10,119 nt of DNA. Source: JADYZU01 sp964443055 (GTDB lineage Bacteria > Pseudomonadota > Alphaproteobacteria > Rhodobacterales > Rhodobacteraceae). A program made the position numbers and the translations under genes. Below, in pieces: positions 1-5,605 of the stretch (positions are counted from its first letter, which is position 1; each line of letters opens with the position of its first letter). The stretch spans positions 1 through 10,119 of the forward strand of contig CAYUBT010000093.1 of NCBI GenBank assembly GCA_964443055.1. The letters are read 5' to 3'. A model generated the notes under the pieces. The model was not told where the DNA came from. It searched no databases and worked only from the letters and a program-made list of their open reading frames with translations.

Positions 1-6
1 GGGCGT

Positions 7-579
7 TCAGGACGGCGCGTCAGGGTCGGGCCGGATCACCCCCGCTTCGGTGACGATCAGATCGAGGGGTTCGTCCACCGCTTCAAGCGGCAGGCCCTCC
101 GCCTCCTGCGCGCCCCAGGCAAAGCCGATGGCGGTGACGGGGCCTCGCGCGCGCAGCCCGGCGAGCGTGCGGTCGTAGAAGCCGCCGCCGTAGCCCAGCC
201 GCCCGCCCCTCCGGTCGAAGGCGACGAGCGGCACGATCACCAGTTCGGGGATCATCCATTCGCAGTTTTCAGGAATGAGCGCGCCGAAATCGCCCGGAAC
301 CATCGGTGTCTCCGGTGTCCAGCGGGCGAAGCGCAGCGGCGTGGCCGGGGCAATGATGACCGGCACGCCCACAGGCGCGCGCGCGGCATGGGCCGCCATG
401 GCCGGGAGCGGGTCGATCTCGGTGCGCATCGGCATGTAACCGGCGAGCGGGTGCCGCGCATGATCCGCAAGCACCTCGATCAGCCGCGCGGCAGGCAACG
501 GATGCCCCGCCGCATGGGCCGCCTTGCGGCGGGCGAAGGCCGCACGGCGGGCCTCGGCCTTGGCTGCAGTCAGGGTCAC
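7..579 (-). CDS. fthC: 5-formyltetrahydrofolate cyclo-ligase (5,10-methenyl-THF synthetase)
   Basis: A 190-residue cytosolic enzyme that converts 5-formyltetrahydrofolate to 5,10-methenyltetrahydrofolate using Mg-ATP, returning the storage folate to one-carbon metabolism. The family signature GGRLGYGGGFYDR lies at residues 125-137 (phosphate/ATP-binding loop). An upstream substrate-side segment YMPMRTEIDP (48-57) and the strand PELVIVPLVAFDR (111-123) are also typical. Length matches the usual 180-200 residues. I chose the GTG at 579, because it begins exactly on the mgtE stop (GTGA, 576-579), so the two genes are probably translationally coupled. The open frame continues upstream to about 1074, but that part is only a shadow of mgtE. 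The gene is complete, ending 6 nt from the window start. In E. coli and many other proteobacteria this gene follows the 6S RNA gene; here it follows mgtE instead. The identification is firm. Confidence 0.95.
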   Translation of the reverse strand: MTLTAAKAEARRAAFARRKAAHAAGHPLPAARLIEVLADHARHPLAGYMPMRTEIDPLPAMAAHAARAPVGVPVIIAPATPLRFARWTPETPMVPGDFGALIPENCEWMIPELVIVPLVAFDRRGGRLGYGGGFYDRTLAGLRARGPVTAIGFAWGAQEAEGLPLEAVDEPLDLIVTEAGVIRPDPDAPS

Positions 580-1967
580 AGCAGGATCACCACGGCAAGG
601 CCCAGAAAGGCGAAGAAGCCGACGATATCGGTCACGATCGTCACGAAGGGACCCGAGGCGATGGCTGGGTCGATCCGCAGCCGCTCGAGCGTCAGCGGCA
701 CCAGCACACCCGCCCCGGCGGCAACGACCAGATTCACCACCATCGCCAGCGCGATGACGAGGCCAAGCATCCCGTCGTCGAAACGCCACCAGGAAGTGAA
801 TCCGATCACGACGGCGAAGACGAGGCCGTTCACAAGGCCGATTGCCAGTTCGCGCAGGATCACGCGGCCNNNNNNNNNNGCAGTGGCGACCGTCAGGTCG
901 CGCGTCGCCAGTGCCCGCACGGCGACAGTCAGCCCCTGCGTCCCGGCCGCACCCCCCATCGAGGCGACAATGGGCAGGAGCACGGCCAGTGCCACGATCT
1001 GCTGGATTGCATCCTCGAACAGGCCGATCACCATCGAGGCAAGCACGGCCGAGACGAGATTGACGCCCAGCCACGGCGCACGGCCGAGCAGGATCTCGGA
1101 CGGGCGCGCACTGATCCCCGAATCGCCCGCGACGCCCCCGAGGCCGAGCATGTCCTCCTCGTGCTCCTCGTCGAGGATGCGCACCGCGTCGTCGATGGTG
1201 ATGGCCCCCACGATCCGGTCGTTGTCATCCACCACCGGCGCGGAAATCAGATGATAGCGGTGGAACGCACGCGCGACCTCTTCCTCGTCATCAAGGACAT
1301 GAAAGACGCGGAAACTGTCCTCGGTGATGTCGCGCAGCCGCGTGGCGGCGGGCGACGAAAGGATACGGCCGAGCGTGCAATAGCCCACGGGCTTCATGCG
1401 CGGATCGACAAGGACCACATGATAGAACTGGTCGGGCAGCTCGCCCGTGCTGCGCAGATGTGCCGTTGCCTCGGCAACGGTCCAGTGCTCCGGGGCGCGC
1501 ACCACCTCGACCTGCATGAGCCGCCCGGCAGACCCCTCGGGATAGGCGAGCGCCTTCTCGACCTGCACCCGTTCGGGCGCGGCAAGGGCGGCGAGGACGC
1601 TTTCCTGCCCTTCCTCGTCCAGCGTCTCGACCAGATCGACGACATCGTCCGAATCCAGTTCCTGCACTGCCTGGGCAAGTTCACCGGGGGCGAGCAGCGC
1701 GACAACCTCGTCGCGCAGACCCTCGGCCAGTTCCGACAGCACATCACCGTCGACAAGGCCGGGGACGAGGGCCACGAGTTCGCGCCGCTCGCGCGCGGGG
1801 AGATGTTCGACCAGATCGGCAAGGTCGGCCGGGTGCAGGTCGCCGGTCAGTTCGGCAAGGCGGCTCTCGTCCCCGGCCTCAAGCGCATCGCGCACGTCGG
1901 CAAGGGTCGTCGGGGGCAGGCCGAAGACCTCGTCTTCCTCTTCCGCGATCGTGTCGGAGTCGGCCAT
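576..1967 (-). CDS. mgtE: Magnesium transporter MgtE (contains 10-N gap)
   Basis: A 463-residue inner-membrane Mg2+ channel/transporter. An acidic N-terminal superhelical MgtE_N domain spans roughly 20-150. It is followed by a CBS-domain pair (about 155-270, including HLISAPVVDDNDRIVGAITI at 239-258) that senses cytosolic Mg2+. An acidic linker (DEEHEED, 266-272) leads into a membrane domain of about five helices from 298 to the C-terminus. The conserved pore region reads SMGGAAGTQGLTVAVRALA (336-354), and the last helix carries the conserved Asp in VTDIVGFFAF (D447). The usual GGNxGNQ-type motif appears as GGAAGTQ, which from memory is common in alphaproteobacteria. Residues 363-366 fall on a run of N. 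Residue 363 must be Ala (codon GCN) if the gap length is right. Start ATG at 1967 has a GGGGGTG-type ribosome site. It is followed by fthC with a 4-nt overlap and is divergent from guaD. No M-box-like leader was seen. Confidence 0.95.
   Translation of the reverse strand: MADSDTIAEEEDEVFGLPPTTLADVRDALEAGDESRLAELTGDLHPADLADLVEHLPARERRELVALVPGLVDGDVLSELAEGLRDEVVALLAPGELAQAVQELDSDDVVDLVETLDEEGQESVLAALAAPERVQVEKALAYPEGSAGRLMQVEVVRAPEHWTVAEATAHLRSTGELPDQFYHVVLVDPRMKPVGYCTLGRILSSPAATRLRDITEDSFRVFHVLDDEEEVARAFHRYHLISAPVVDDNDRIVGAITIDDAVRILDEEHEEDMLGLGGVAGDSGISARPSEILLGRAPWLGVNLVSAVLASMVIGLFEDAIQQIVALAVLLPIVASMGGAAGTQGLTVAVRALATRDLTVATXXXXGRVILRELAIGLVNGLVFAVVIGFTSWWRFDDGMLGLVIALAMVVNLVVAAGAGVLVPLTLERLRIDPAIASGPFVTIVTDIVGFFAFLGLAVVILL
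870..879. other. Run of 10 N (assembly/scaffold gap) inside mgtE
   Basis: Ten undetermined bases fall in the segment between the pore motif and the next membrane helix of MgtE. The reading frame on both sides is the same when the gap is taken as exactly 10 nt, and the MgtE sequence resumes sensibly after it (GRVILRELAIGLVNG). A fixed block of 10 N is often a placeholder, so the true size may differ. The interval between the LT and RV landmarks looks about three residues longer than in relatives I remember. Confidence 0.95.
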
Positions 1968-1989
1968 GGCACACCCCCAAATTCACGCC

Positions 1990-2018
1990 TGCCTAGCCTC
2001 GGACTCCGGCCGAAACAA
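1990..2018 (-). promoter_or_regulatory. Candidate promoter for mgtE-fthC
   Basis: On the minus strand TTGTTT (2018-2013) is followed after 17 nt by TAGGCA (1995-1990). This would give a start near 1983 and a 16-nt leader that includes the GGGGGTG ribosome site. The match to the consensus is weak. An alternative minus-strand -35 is TTGACC at 2055-2050, but it has only a poor -10 (CACGAC) after it. This is inference from spacing only. Confidence 0.25.
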
Positions 2019-2041
2019 CGGGAAAGTCGTGCCGCCGGCGC

Positions 2042-2070
2042 TTTACCCCGGTCAACACCGCCCATAGGGT
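2042..2070 (+). promoter_or_regulatory. Candidate promoter for guaD, possibly leaderless
   Basis: TTTACC (2042-2047, 4 of 6 consensus bases) and TAGGGT (2065-2070, 3 of 6) are separated by 17 nt. The predicted start of transcription falls at about 2077-2078, that is on the ATG of guaD. The -35 overlaps the opposite-strand TTGACC (2055-2050) closely, so the guaD and mgtE promoters would share DNA. Confidence 0.35.
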
Positions 2071-2077
2071 CCGGTCC

Positions 2078-3388
2078 ATGAGCGAACATCTTCTTGTCGG
2101 CCAGACCCTGGCCTTCACCGCCGACCCGTTCAACGCGCCGATCGAGGAGGCCACGCGCCATTCCGCGCGCGGCGGGGTGCTGATCCGCGACGGCGTGATC
2201 GCCGCCGTGGGCGGGGCCGATGAATTGCGCGCGGCCCATCCCCGGGCGCAGGTCACGGACCACGGCGCGGGGCTGATCCTGCCGGGATTCGTCGATGCCC
2301 ACATGCATTACCCCCAGACCGGCATCATCGCCTCATGGGGCAAGAGGCTGATCGACTGGCTGAATCTCTACACCTTTCCCGAAGAGGCGCGGCTGTCCGA
2401 TCCCGTCTATGCGCAGGAGGCGGCCGGGCGCACACTCGACCTGGCGCTCGACCACGGGACGACGACGCTCTGCAGCTACACGACCGTCGCACCCGCCAGC
2501 GTAGACGCCTTCTTCGAGGCGGCGGAGGCGCGCGGAATGCGGGTGGTCGCGGGCAAGACCTGTATGGACCGCCCCGAAACCACACCCGAAAACCTGCGCG
2601 ACACGGCCCAGTCGGCCCATGACGATTCCGCCGCGCTCATCTCCCGCTGGCACGGGAAGGGCCGCGCAGGCTATGCGATCTCGCCACGGTTTTCGCCGAC
2701 CTCGACGCCGGAACAGCTCGAGGCATTGGGCGCGCTCTGGGCCAAGCACCCCTCCTGCCTCATGCAGACGCATCTGAGCGAGCAGGTGGACGAGATCGAA
2801 TGGGTGAAGGGGCTTTACCCGCAGGCGCGCGATTATCTCGACACCTACGAAGCCTTCGGCCTCCTGGGCGAGCGCGCGGTCTTCGGCCATGCGATCCACC
2901 TCGAACCGCGCGAACGCGCGCGCCTGCGCGAGACCGGGGCGGGGCTGGTGCATTGCCCGACCTCGAACACGTTCATCGGCTCCGGCCTGTTCGACATGGG
3001 CGGCCTCATGCGTGAAGGGCAGCGCGTCGGGCTGGCCACCGACACGGGCGGAGGGTCCAGTTTCTCGATGCTGCGCACGATGGCGGCGGCCTACGAGATC
3101 GGCCAGTTGCGCGGCAATGCGATCCACCCGGCACAGCTTCTGTGGCTCGCCACCGAAGGCTCGGCCCGGGTGCTGCATCTGGCGGACAGGATCGGGCGGC
3201 TGGCCGAGGGGGCGGAGGCCGATCTGGTGGTGCTCGACCTCGCCTCGACCCCCGCCATCGCACAGCGCGCCATGCGGGCGGGCGATCTGTGGGAGGCGGT
3301 CTTCCCCACGATCATGATGGGGGACGACCGCGCGATTTCAGCCGTCTATATCGCCGGTCAGCAGACCCGGGCGAGTTCCAGCACATAG
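2078..3388 (+). CDS. guaD: Guanine deaminase
   Basis: A 436-residue amidohydrolase-superfamily enzyme that hydrolyses guanine to xanthine and ammonia in purine catabolism. Metal-site residues are visible in family order: PGFVDAHMH (H75, H77), QTHLSE (H232, with E235), VFGHAIHL (H271 or H274) and LATDTGGGSS (D322). HYPQ after the first motif, and the VHCPTSNTF segment (291-299), are typical of guanine deaminases rather than of chlorohydrolases or imidazolonepropionase. The N-terminal and C-terminal parts form the usual small beta-sandwich domain (ADLVVLDL at 381-388). Length is as expected. The ATG at 2078 has only a weak AGGG about 8 nt upstream that overlaps the putative -10, so translation may be leaderless. 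The gene is divergent from mgtE. Its last 31 nt overlap the 3' end of the CAP lipoprotein gene on the other strand. No xanthine dehydrogenase or purine transporter gene lies nearby. Confidence 0.94.
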   Translation: MSEHLLVGQTLAFTADPFNAPIEEATRHSARGGVLIRDGVIAAVGGADELRAAHPRAQVTDHGAGLILPGFVDAHMHYPQTGIIASWGKRLIDWLNLYTFPEEARLSDPVYAQEAAGRTLDLALDHGTTTLCSYTTVAPASVDAFFEAAEARGMRVVAGKTCMDRPETTPENLRDTAQSAHDDSAALISRWHGKGRAGYAISPRFSPTSTPEQLEALGALWAKHPSCLMQTHLSEQVDEIEWVKGLYPQARDYLDTYEAFGLLGERAVFGHAIHLEPRERARLRETGAGLVHCPTSNTFIGSGLFDMGGLMREGQRVGLATDTGGGSSFSMLRTMAAAYEIGQLRGNAIHPAQLLWLATEGSARVLHLADRIGRLAEGAEADLVVLDLASTPAIAQRAMRAGDLWEAVFPTIMMGDDRAISAVYIAGQQTRASSST

Positions 3389-3849
3389 ATGTTGCCGGCC
3401 TGACCGAGCCCGTATTCGACGCGACCCTGCAGCATCATGTTGCGGTGATGCTTCGGAGAGCCCGCCCATTCGGTGACCGCCCGCGCCGCATTGCGCTGGC
3501 CCCAGGCAAGATTTTCCGTGGGCCAGCAGGACCGGTAGCCCTGCGCCGCGAGCCGTTGCGTATAGGTGCGGCCGTCAAGGCTGCGATGGTCGAAATAGCC
3601 GTTGGCCTGCATGTCCTCGGCATGAAGCTGGGCGGCGGCGGCAAGACGCGGATTGTAGGTCGCAGGCTGCAATCCGTTCTGTGTGCGAAAGGCGTTGAGC
3701 GCGGCCTCGAATTCCGCATCCGGCGCGACAGATGCGGATGCGCGCGCGACCACCGCCGGGGCTGTTCCGGACGAGGCCATCCCGGTGTCGTCACAGCCTG
3801 CAAGAAGCGCAGCCGATGCTGCCATTGCCAGAACACTCATAAGCCGCAT
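3358..3849 (-). CDS. CAP/SCP-domain lipoprotein, copy 1
   Basis: A 163-residue exported lipoprotein with a C-terminal CAP (SCP/PR-1, YkwD-like) domain. A signal sequence ends in the lipobox LLAGC (Cys19), followed by Asp20-Asp21; in E. coli a +2 Asp favours retention in the inner membrane. A low-complexity Ala/Ser linker (about 22-44) precedes the domain (47-163). Conserved CAP residues are visible: H88 in GYFDHRS, E112 in CWPTENLAWG, and S131/H134/N137 in SPKHHRN. Cys108 and the C-terminal residue Cys163 are the only mature cysteines besides the lipid anchor and may pair. I chose ATG 3849, which has AGGAG about 10 nt upstream; the open frame extends to 4212 only as a shadow of copy 2. The role is unknown; bacterial CAP proteins are secreted and mostly uncharacterised. 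It lies 97 nt downstream of its paralog, probably co-transcribed, and overlaps the 3' end of guaD. Confidence 0.88.
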   Translation of the reverse strand: MRLMSVLAMAASAALLAGCDDTGMASSGTAPAVVARASASVAPDAEFEAALNAFRTQNGLQPATYNPRLAAAAQLHAEDMQANGYFDHRSLDGRTYTQRLAAQGYRSCWPTENLAWGQRNAARAVTEWAGSPKHHRNMMLQGRVEYGLGQAGNIYVLELARVC

Positions 3850-3946
3850 GTCGATCTCTCTCCTGTGCCGGATCAGCCCGTGCAGGTTGCGCAAGGATTC
3901 GGGCATGATCGCGGCAATCACCGGGCGGGCACGCGGCCCTTGATCC

Positions 3947-4447
3947 TCAGCAGACGCGTGCGAGATCGAGAACCCAGATCGTGCCGGCCTGACCGATCCC
4001 GTACTGGACCGTCCCGCTCGTGAGCATGTTGCGACGATGCGGTGCCGAAGCCGCCCAGTTGGCGAGCGCCGCATCGGCAGTGCGCTGGCCCCAGCCGATG
4101 TTCTCGACCGGCCAGCAGGTGCTGTAGCCCGCCGCCGCGATCCGCTGGATATAGGTCCGCCCGTCGCGACTGCGGTGGTCGAAATAGCCGTTCGCCGCCA
4201 TATCGTCAGCATGGCGCTGCGCGGCGGCCATCAGCCTTGCATCGGGCGTGGCGCGGCTCTGACCGTTTTGCGCGCGAAAGGCGTTGAGCGCCGCGTCGAA
4301 GGCCGGGTTGGGCGCGGTTTCGGAAACCGGGACGGGCGCGGCGGGTGCAGCGGCCTCGGGCGTCGCGGTGGGGGCGAGTGCCGCCTCATCGCAGCCGCCG
4401 AGCGCTGCTCCCATGGCAAGTGCGGCAAAAATCGTCAGGATGCGCAT
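3947..4447 (-). CDS. CAP/SCP-domain lipoprotein, copy 2
   Basis: A 166-residue lipoprotein paralogous to the downstream gene. The lipobox is LGGC (Cys19) with Asp20 at +2, followed by an Ala/Pro/Thr-rich linker (21-48) and a CAP domain (50-166). Conserved residues are H91 in GYFDHRS, E115 in CWPVENIGWG, and S134/H137/N140 in SAPHRRN. Cys111 and the terminal Cys166 sit at the same places as in copy 1. The two CAP domains align over 117 residues with no gaps; by eye about 77 positions are identical (roughly two thirds), whereas the linkers differ. ATG 4447 was chosen over the upstream ATG at 4483 because it has an excellent AAGGAGGT 5 nt upstream and starts directly with the signal peptide. It lies 124 nt downstream of hisN, with a hairpin in between. 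Function cannot be named beyond an envelope-anchored CAP protein. Confidence 0.88.
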   Translation of the reverse strand: MRILTIFAALAMGAALGGCDEAALAPTATPEAAAPAAPVPVSETAPNPAFDAALNAFRAQNGQSRATPDARLMAAAQRHADDMAANGYFDHRSRDGRTYIQRIAAAGYSTCWPVENIGWGQRTADAALANWAASAPHRRNMLTSGTVQYGIGQAGTIWVLDLARVC

Positions 4448-4452
4448 GGCAA

Positions 4453-4460
4453 ACCTCCTT
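4453..4460 (-). promoter_or_regulatory. Strong ribosome binding site of CAP copy 2
   Basis: AAGGAGGT on the minus strand, a near-perfect anti-16S match, stands 5 nt before ATG 4447. It fixes the start of CAP copy 2 and is the best ribosome site in the window, suggesting efficient translation. Confidence 0.85.
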
Positions 4461-4514
4461 GAGGAATAGCGCCAACCTGCCACCCGCGCACGATCAGGAA
4501 AAGCGTTTTTTCAT

Positions 4515-4561
4515 CCCGGGCCAGAGCCGGCCAACGGGATTCGACTTCCGGCGGTCCCGGG
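4515..4561 (-). terminator. Hairpin after hisN (possible terminator, no T-run)
   Basis: Nested inverted repeats lie 10 nt beyond the hisN stop: CCCGGG at 4515-4520 with 4556-4561 outside, and GCCGG (4526-4530) with CCGGC (4548-4552) inside. On the minus strand the stem is followed by ATGAAAAAACG rather than a T tract, so it is not a textbook Rho-independent terminator. It may be an RNA-stabilising hairpin or attenuator between hisN and the CAP pair. Confidence 0.35.
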
Positions 4562-4571
4562 TGGGAGGGGG

Positions 4572-5393
4572 TCAGCCCCGCAATAGCGCAAGCGCCTCCG
4601 CGTGCAGTTCGGGCGACCCGGCGGCGAGGATGCGTCCGCCCTGATCCGCCCTGCCTCCCTGCCAGTCGGTGACCACGCCACCCGCCGCCTCGATCACGGC
4701 GATGGGGGCGTTCACGTCGAAGGGATGGAGTCCGGCCTCGATCACCAGATCGACCTGACCCGCAGCCACAAGCGCATAGGCATAGCAATCGAGCCCGTAG
4801 CGCGCGAGCTGCACTTTCCCGGCCACGCGGCGGAAGGCGTGATATTCGTCCTGCGTGCCGATTTCGGGAAAGGTGGTCAGGAGCGTGGCCTCGTGCAGCG
4901 CACGCCCCGTCCGCGCGCGCAGACCGGCCACACCGGCCGGGCCCGTGACCTGCGCCATGCCGAAGCCGCCCTCGAAGCGTTCGCCGATATGAGGCTGGTC
5001 GATGATGCCGTAAATCGGGCCATCCTCGTCCGCGACGGCGACCAGCACCCCCCAGGTCGGTGCGCCGCAGAGATAGGCGCGGGTGCCGTCGATCGGGTCG
5101 AGCACCCAGGTGAGGCCCGACTCACCGGCCTGTGGCGCGAATTCCTCGCCAAGGATCGCATCGCGTGGCCGTTCGCGGGCAAGGATCGCGCGCATCGCCG
5201 CCTCGCTCTCGCGGTCGGCGACAGTGACAGGATCGAACAGCGCCCCGTCCGCGCCCGCACCTCCGCCCGGGCCGTTCTTGTTCTCGGGGGCGAGCGGGCG
5301 GCGGAAATGGCGCAGGGTCGCCTCCCGCGCGGCATCGGCAAGGCGATGGGCTACCGCCCGCAGCTCCTGCTGTGTCGAGTCCTTGATCCGCAT
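4572..5393 (-). CDS. hisN: Inositol-monophosphatase-family enzyme, probable histidinol-phosphatase HisN
   Basis: A 273-residue Mg2+/Li+-type phosphatase, probably the HisN histidinol-phosphatase that removes phosphate from L-histidinol phosphate in the penultimate steps of histidine synthesis. Family motifs in order: DPVTVADRESE (54-64), GEEF (82-85, metal ligand Glu), the signature WVLDPIDGTRAY (96-107, D99 and D102) followed by GAPTWGVLVA (110-119), and HPFDVNAPIAVIEAAGG (223-239) with D226 in place of the WDxAA Asp. The FDVNA variant and the GAPTWGVLVA segment fit HisN better than SuhB/CysQ-type members, but substrate is not proven and no other his gene is near. I chose ATG 5393 (GGGGGTGG upstream) over an in-frame GTG at 5429, because the candidate -10 lies between them, so the GTG would be outside the transcript. 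It is divergent from tpa. Confidence 0.85.
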   Translation of the reverse strand: MRIKDSTQQELRAVAHRLADAAREATLRHFRRPLAPENKNGPGGGAGADGALFDPVTVADRESEAAMRAILARERPRDAILGEEFAPQAGESGLTWVLDPIDGTRAYLCGAPTWGVLVAVADEDGPIYGIIDQPHIGERFEGGFGMAQVTGPAGVAGLRARTGRALHEATLLTTFPEIGTQDEYHAFRRVAGKVQLARYGLDCYAYALVAAGQVDLVIEAGLHPFDVNAPIAVIEAAGGVVTDWQGGRADQGGRILAAGSPELHAEALALLRG

Positions 5394-5417
5394 CACCACC
5401 CCCGTTGTCCGGGCGCG

Positions 5418-5445
5418 ATCTTGCGTCACGGCGCGCGCGGGTCAA
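5418..5445 (-). promoter_or_regulatory. Candidate promoter of hisN
   Basis: Minus strand: TTGACC (5445-5440, 5 of 6) and CAAGAT (5423-5418, 3 of 6) with a 16-nt spacer, predicting a start near 5411 and an 18-nt leader before ATG 5393. The 12-mer CTGCTTGACCCG containing the -35 also occurs at the candidate promoter of the SH3 gene (8840-8835), matching the alphaproteobacterial CTTGAC preference. Confidence 0.45.
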
Positions 5446-5503
5446 GCAGGCGGCCACGGCCGGGCCCGGCACGGCAACCCCGGCCCCTATTGACCGCGCG
5501 CGC
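5431..5503. repeat. Inverted repeat spanning the divergent hisN/tpa region
   Basis: Left arm GCGCGCGCGGGTCAA (5431-5445) and right arm TTGACCGCGCGCGC (5490-5503) are reverse complements except for one extra base. The arms are separated by 44 nt. Each arm contains the TTGACC -35 box of its own outward-facing promoter plus an alternating GC tract lying in the -35/-10 spacer. Confidence 0.75.
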
Positions 5504-5519
5504 GGGCGGTGCTGACTAT
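5490..5519 (+). promoter_or_regulatory. Candidate promoter of tpa
   Basis: TTGACC (5490-5495, 5 of 6) and GACTAT (5514-5519, 3 of 6, keeping the key A2 and T6) with an 18-nt spacer made of alternating GC. Predicted start of transcription is about 5526, giving a leader of roughly 80 nt. No TauR-like direct repeat was recognised. Confidence 0.4.
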
Positions 5520-5524
5520 GTGCA

Positions 5525-5546
5525 GGGCCCGCTTGCAGCGGGGCCC
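5525..5546 (+). promoter_or_regulatory. GC-rich hairpin at the 5' end of the tpa leader
   Basis: GGGCCCGC (5525-5532) can pair with GCGGGGCCC (5538-5546) around the loop TTGCA, 8 bp with one bulged G. It begins almost at the predicted transcription start, so the message would open with a stable stem. It is not followed by T residues, so it is not a terminator; a role in mRNA stability or regulation is inference. Confidence 0.5.
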
Positions 5547-5605
5547 CGCCCCTTCACCCGGTCCGCGCCCCGAAACAGGCGTCGGCCATTTGTACGAGGC
5601 CCGCC

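Noticed and set aside
3850..4212. N-terminal extension of CAP copy 1 to 284 residues
   Set aside because: The extra part is a frame-shifted reading of CAP copy 2 and the spacer; the signal peptide and AGGAG site place the start at 3849.
4520..4556. tRNA-like fragment on the minus strand (GTCGAATCCCG resembling a T-loop)
   Set aside because: The flanking bases do not form a T-stem or acceptor stem and no other tRNA arm is present.
5394..5429. GTG start of hisN at 5429 giving 12 more residues
   Set aside because: No ribosome site, and the codon lies upstream of the predicted transcription start near 5411.
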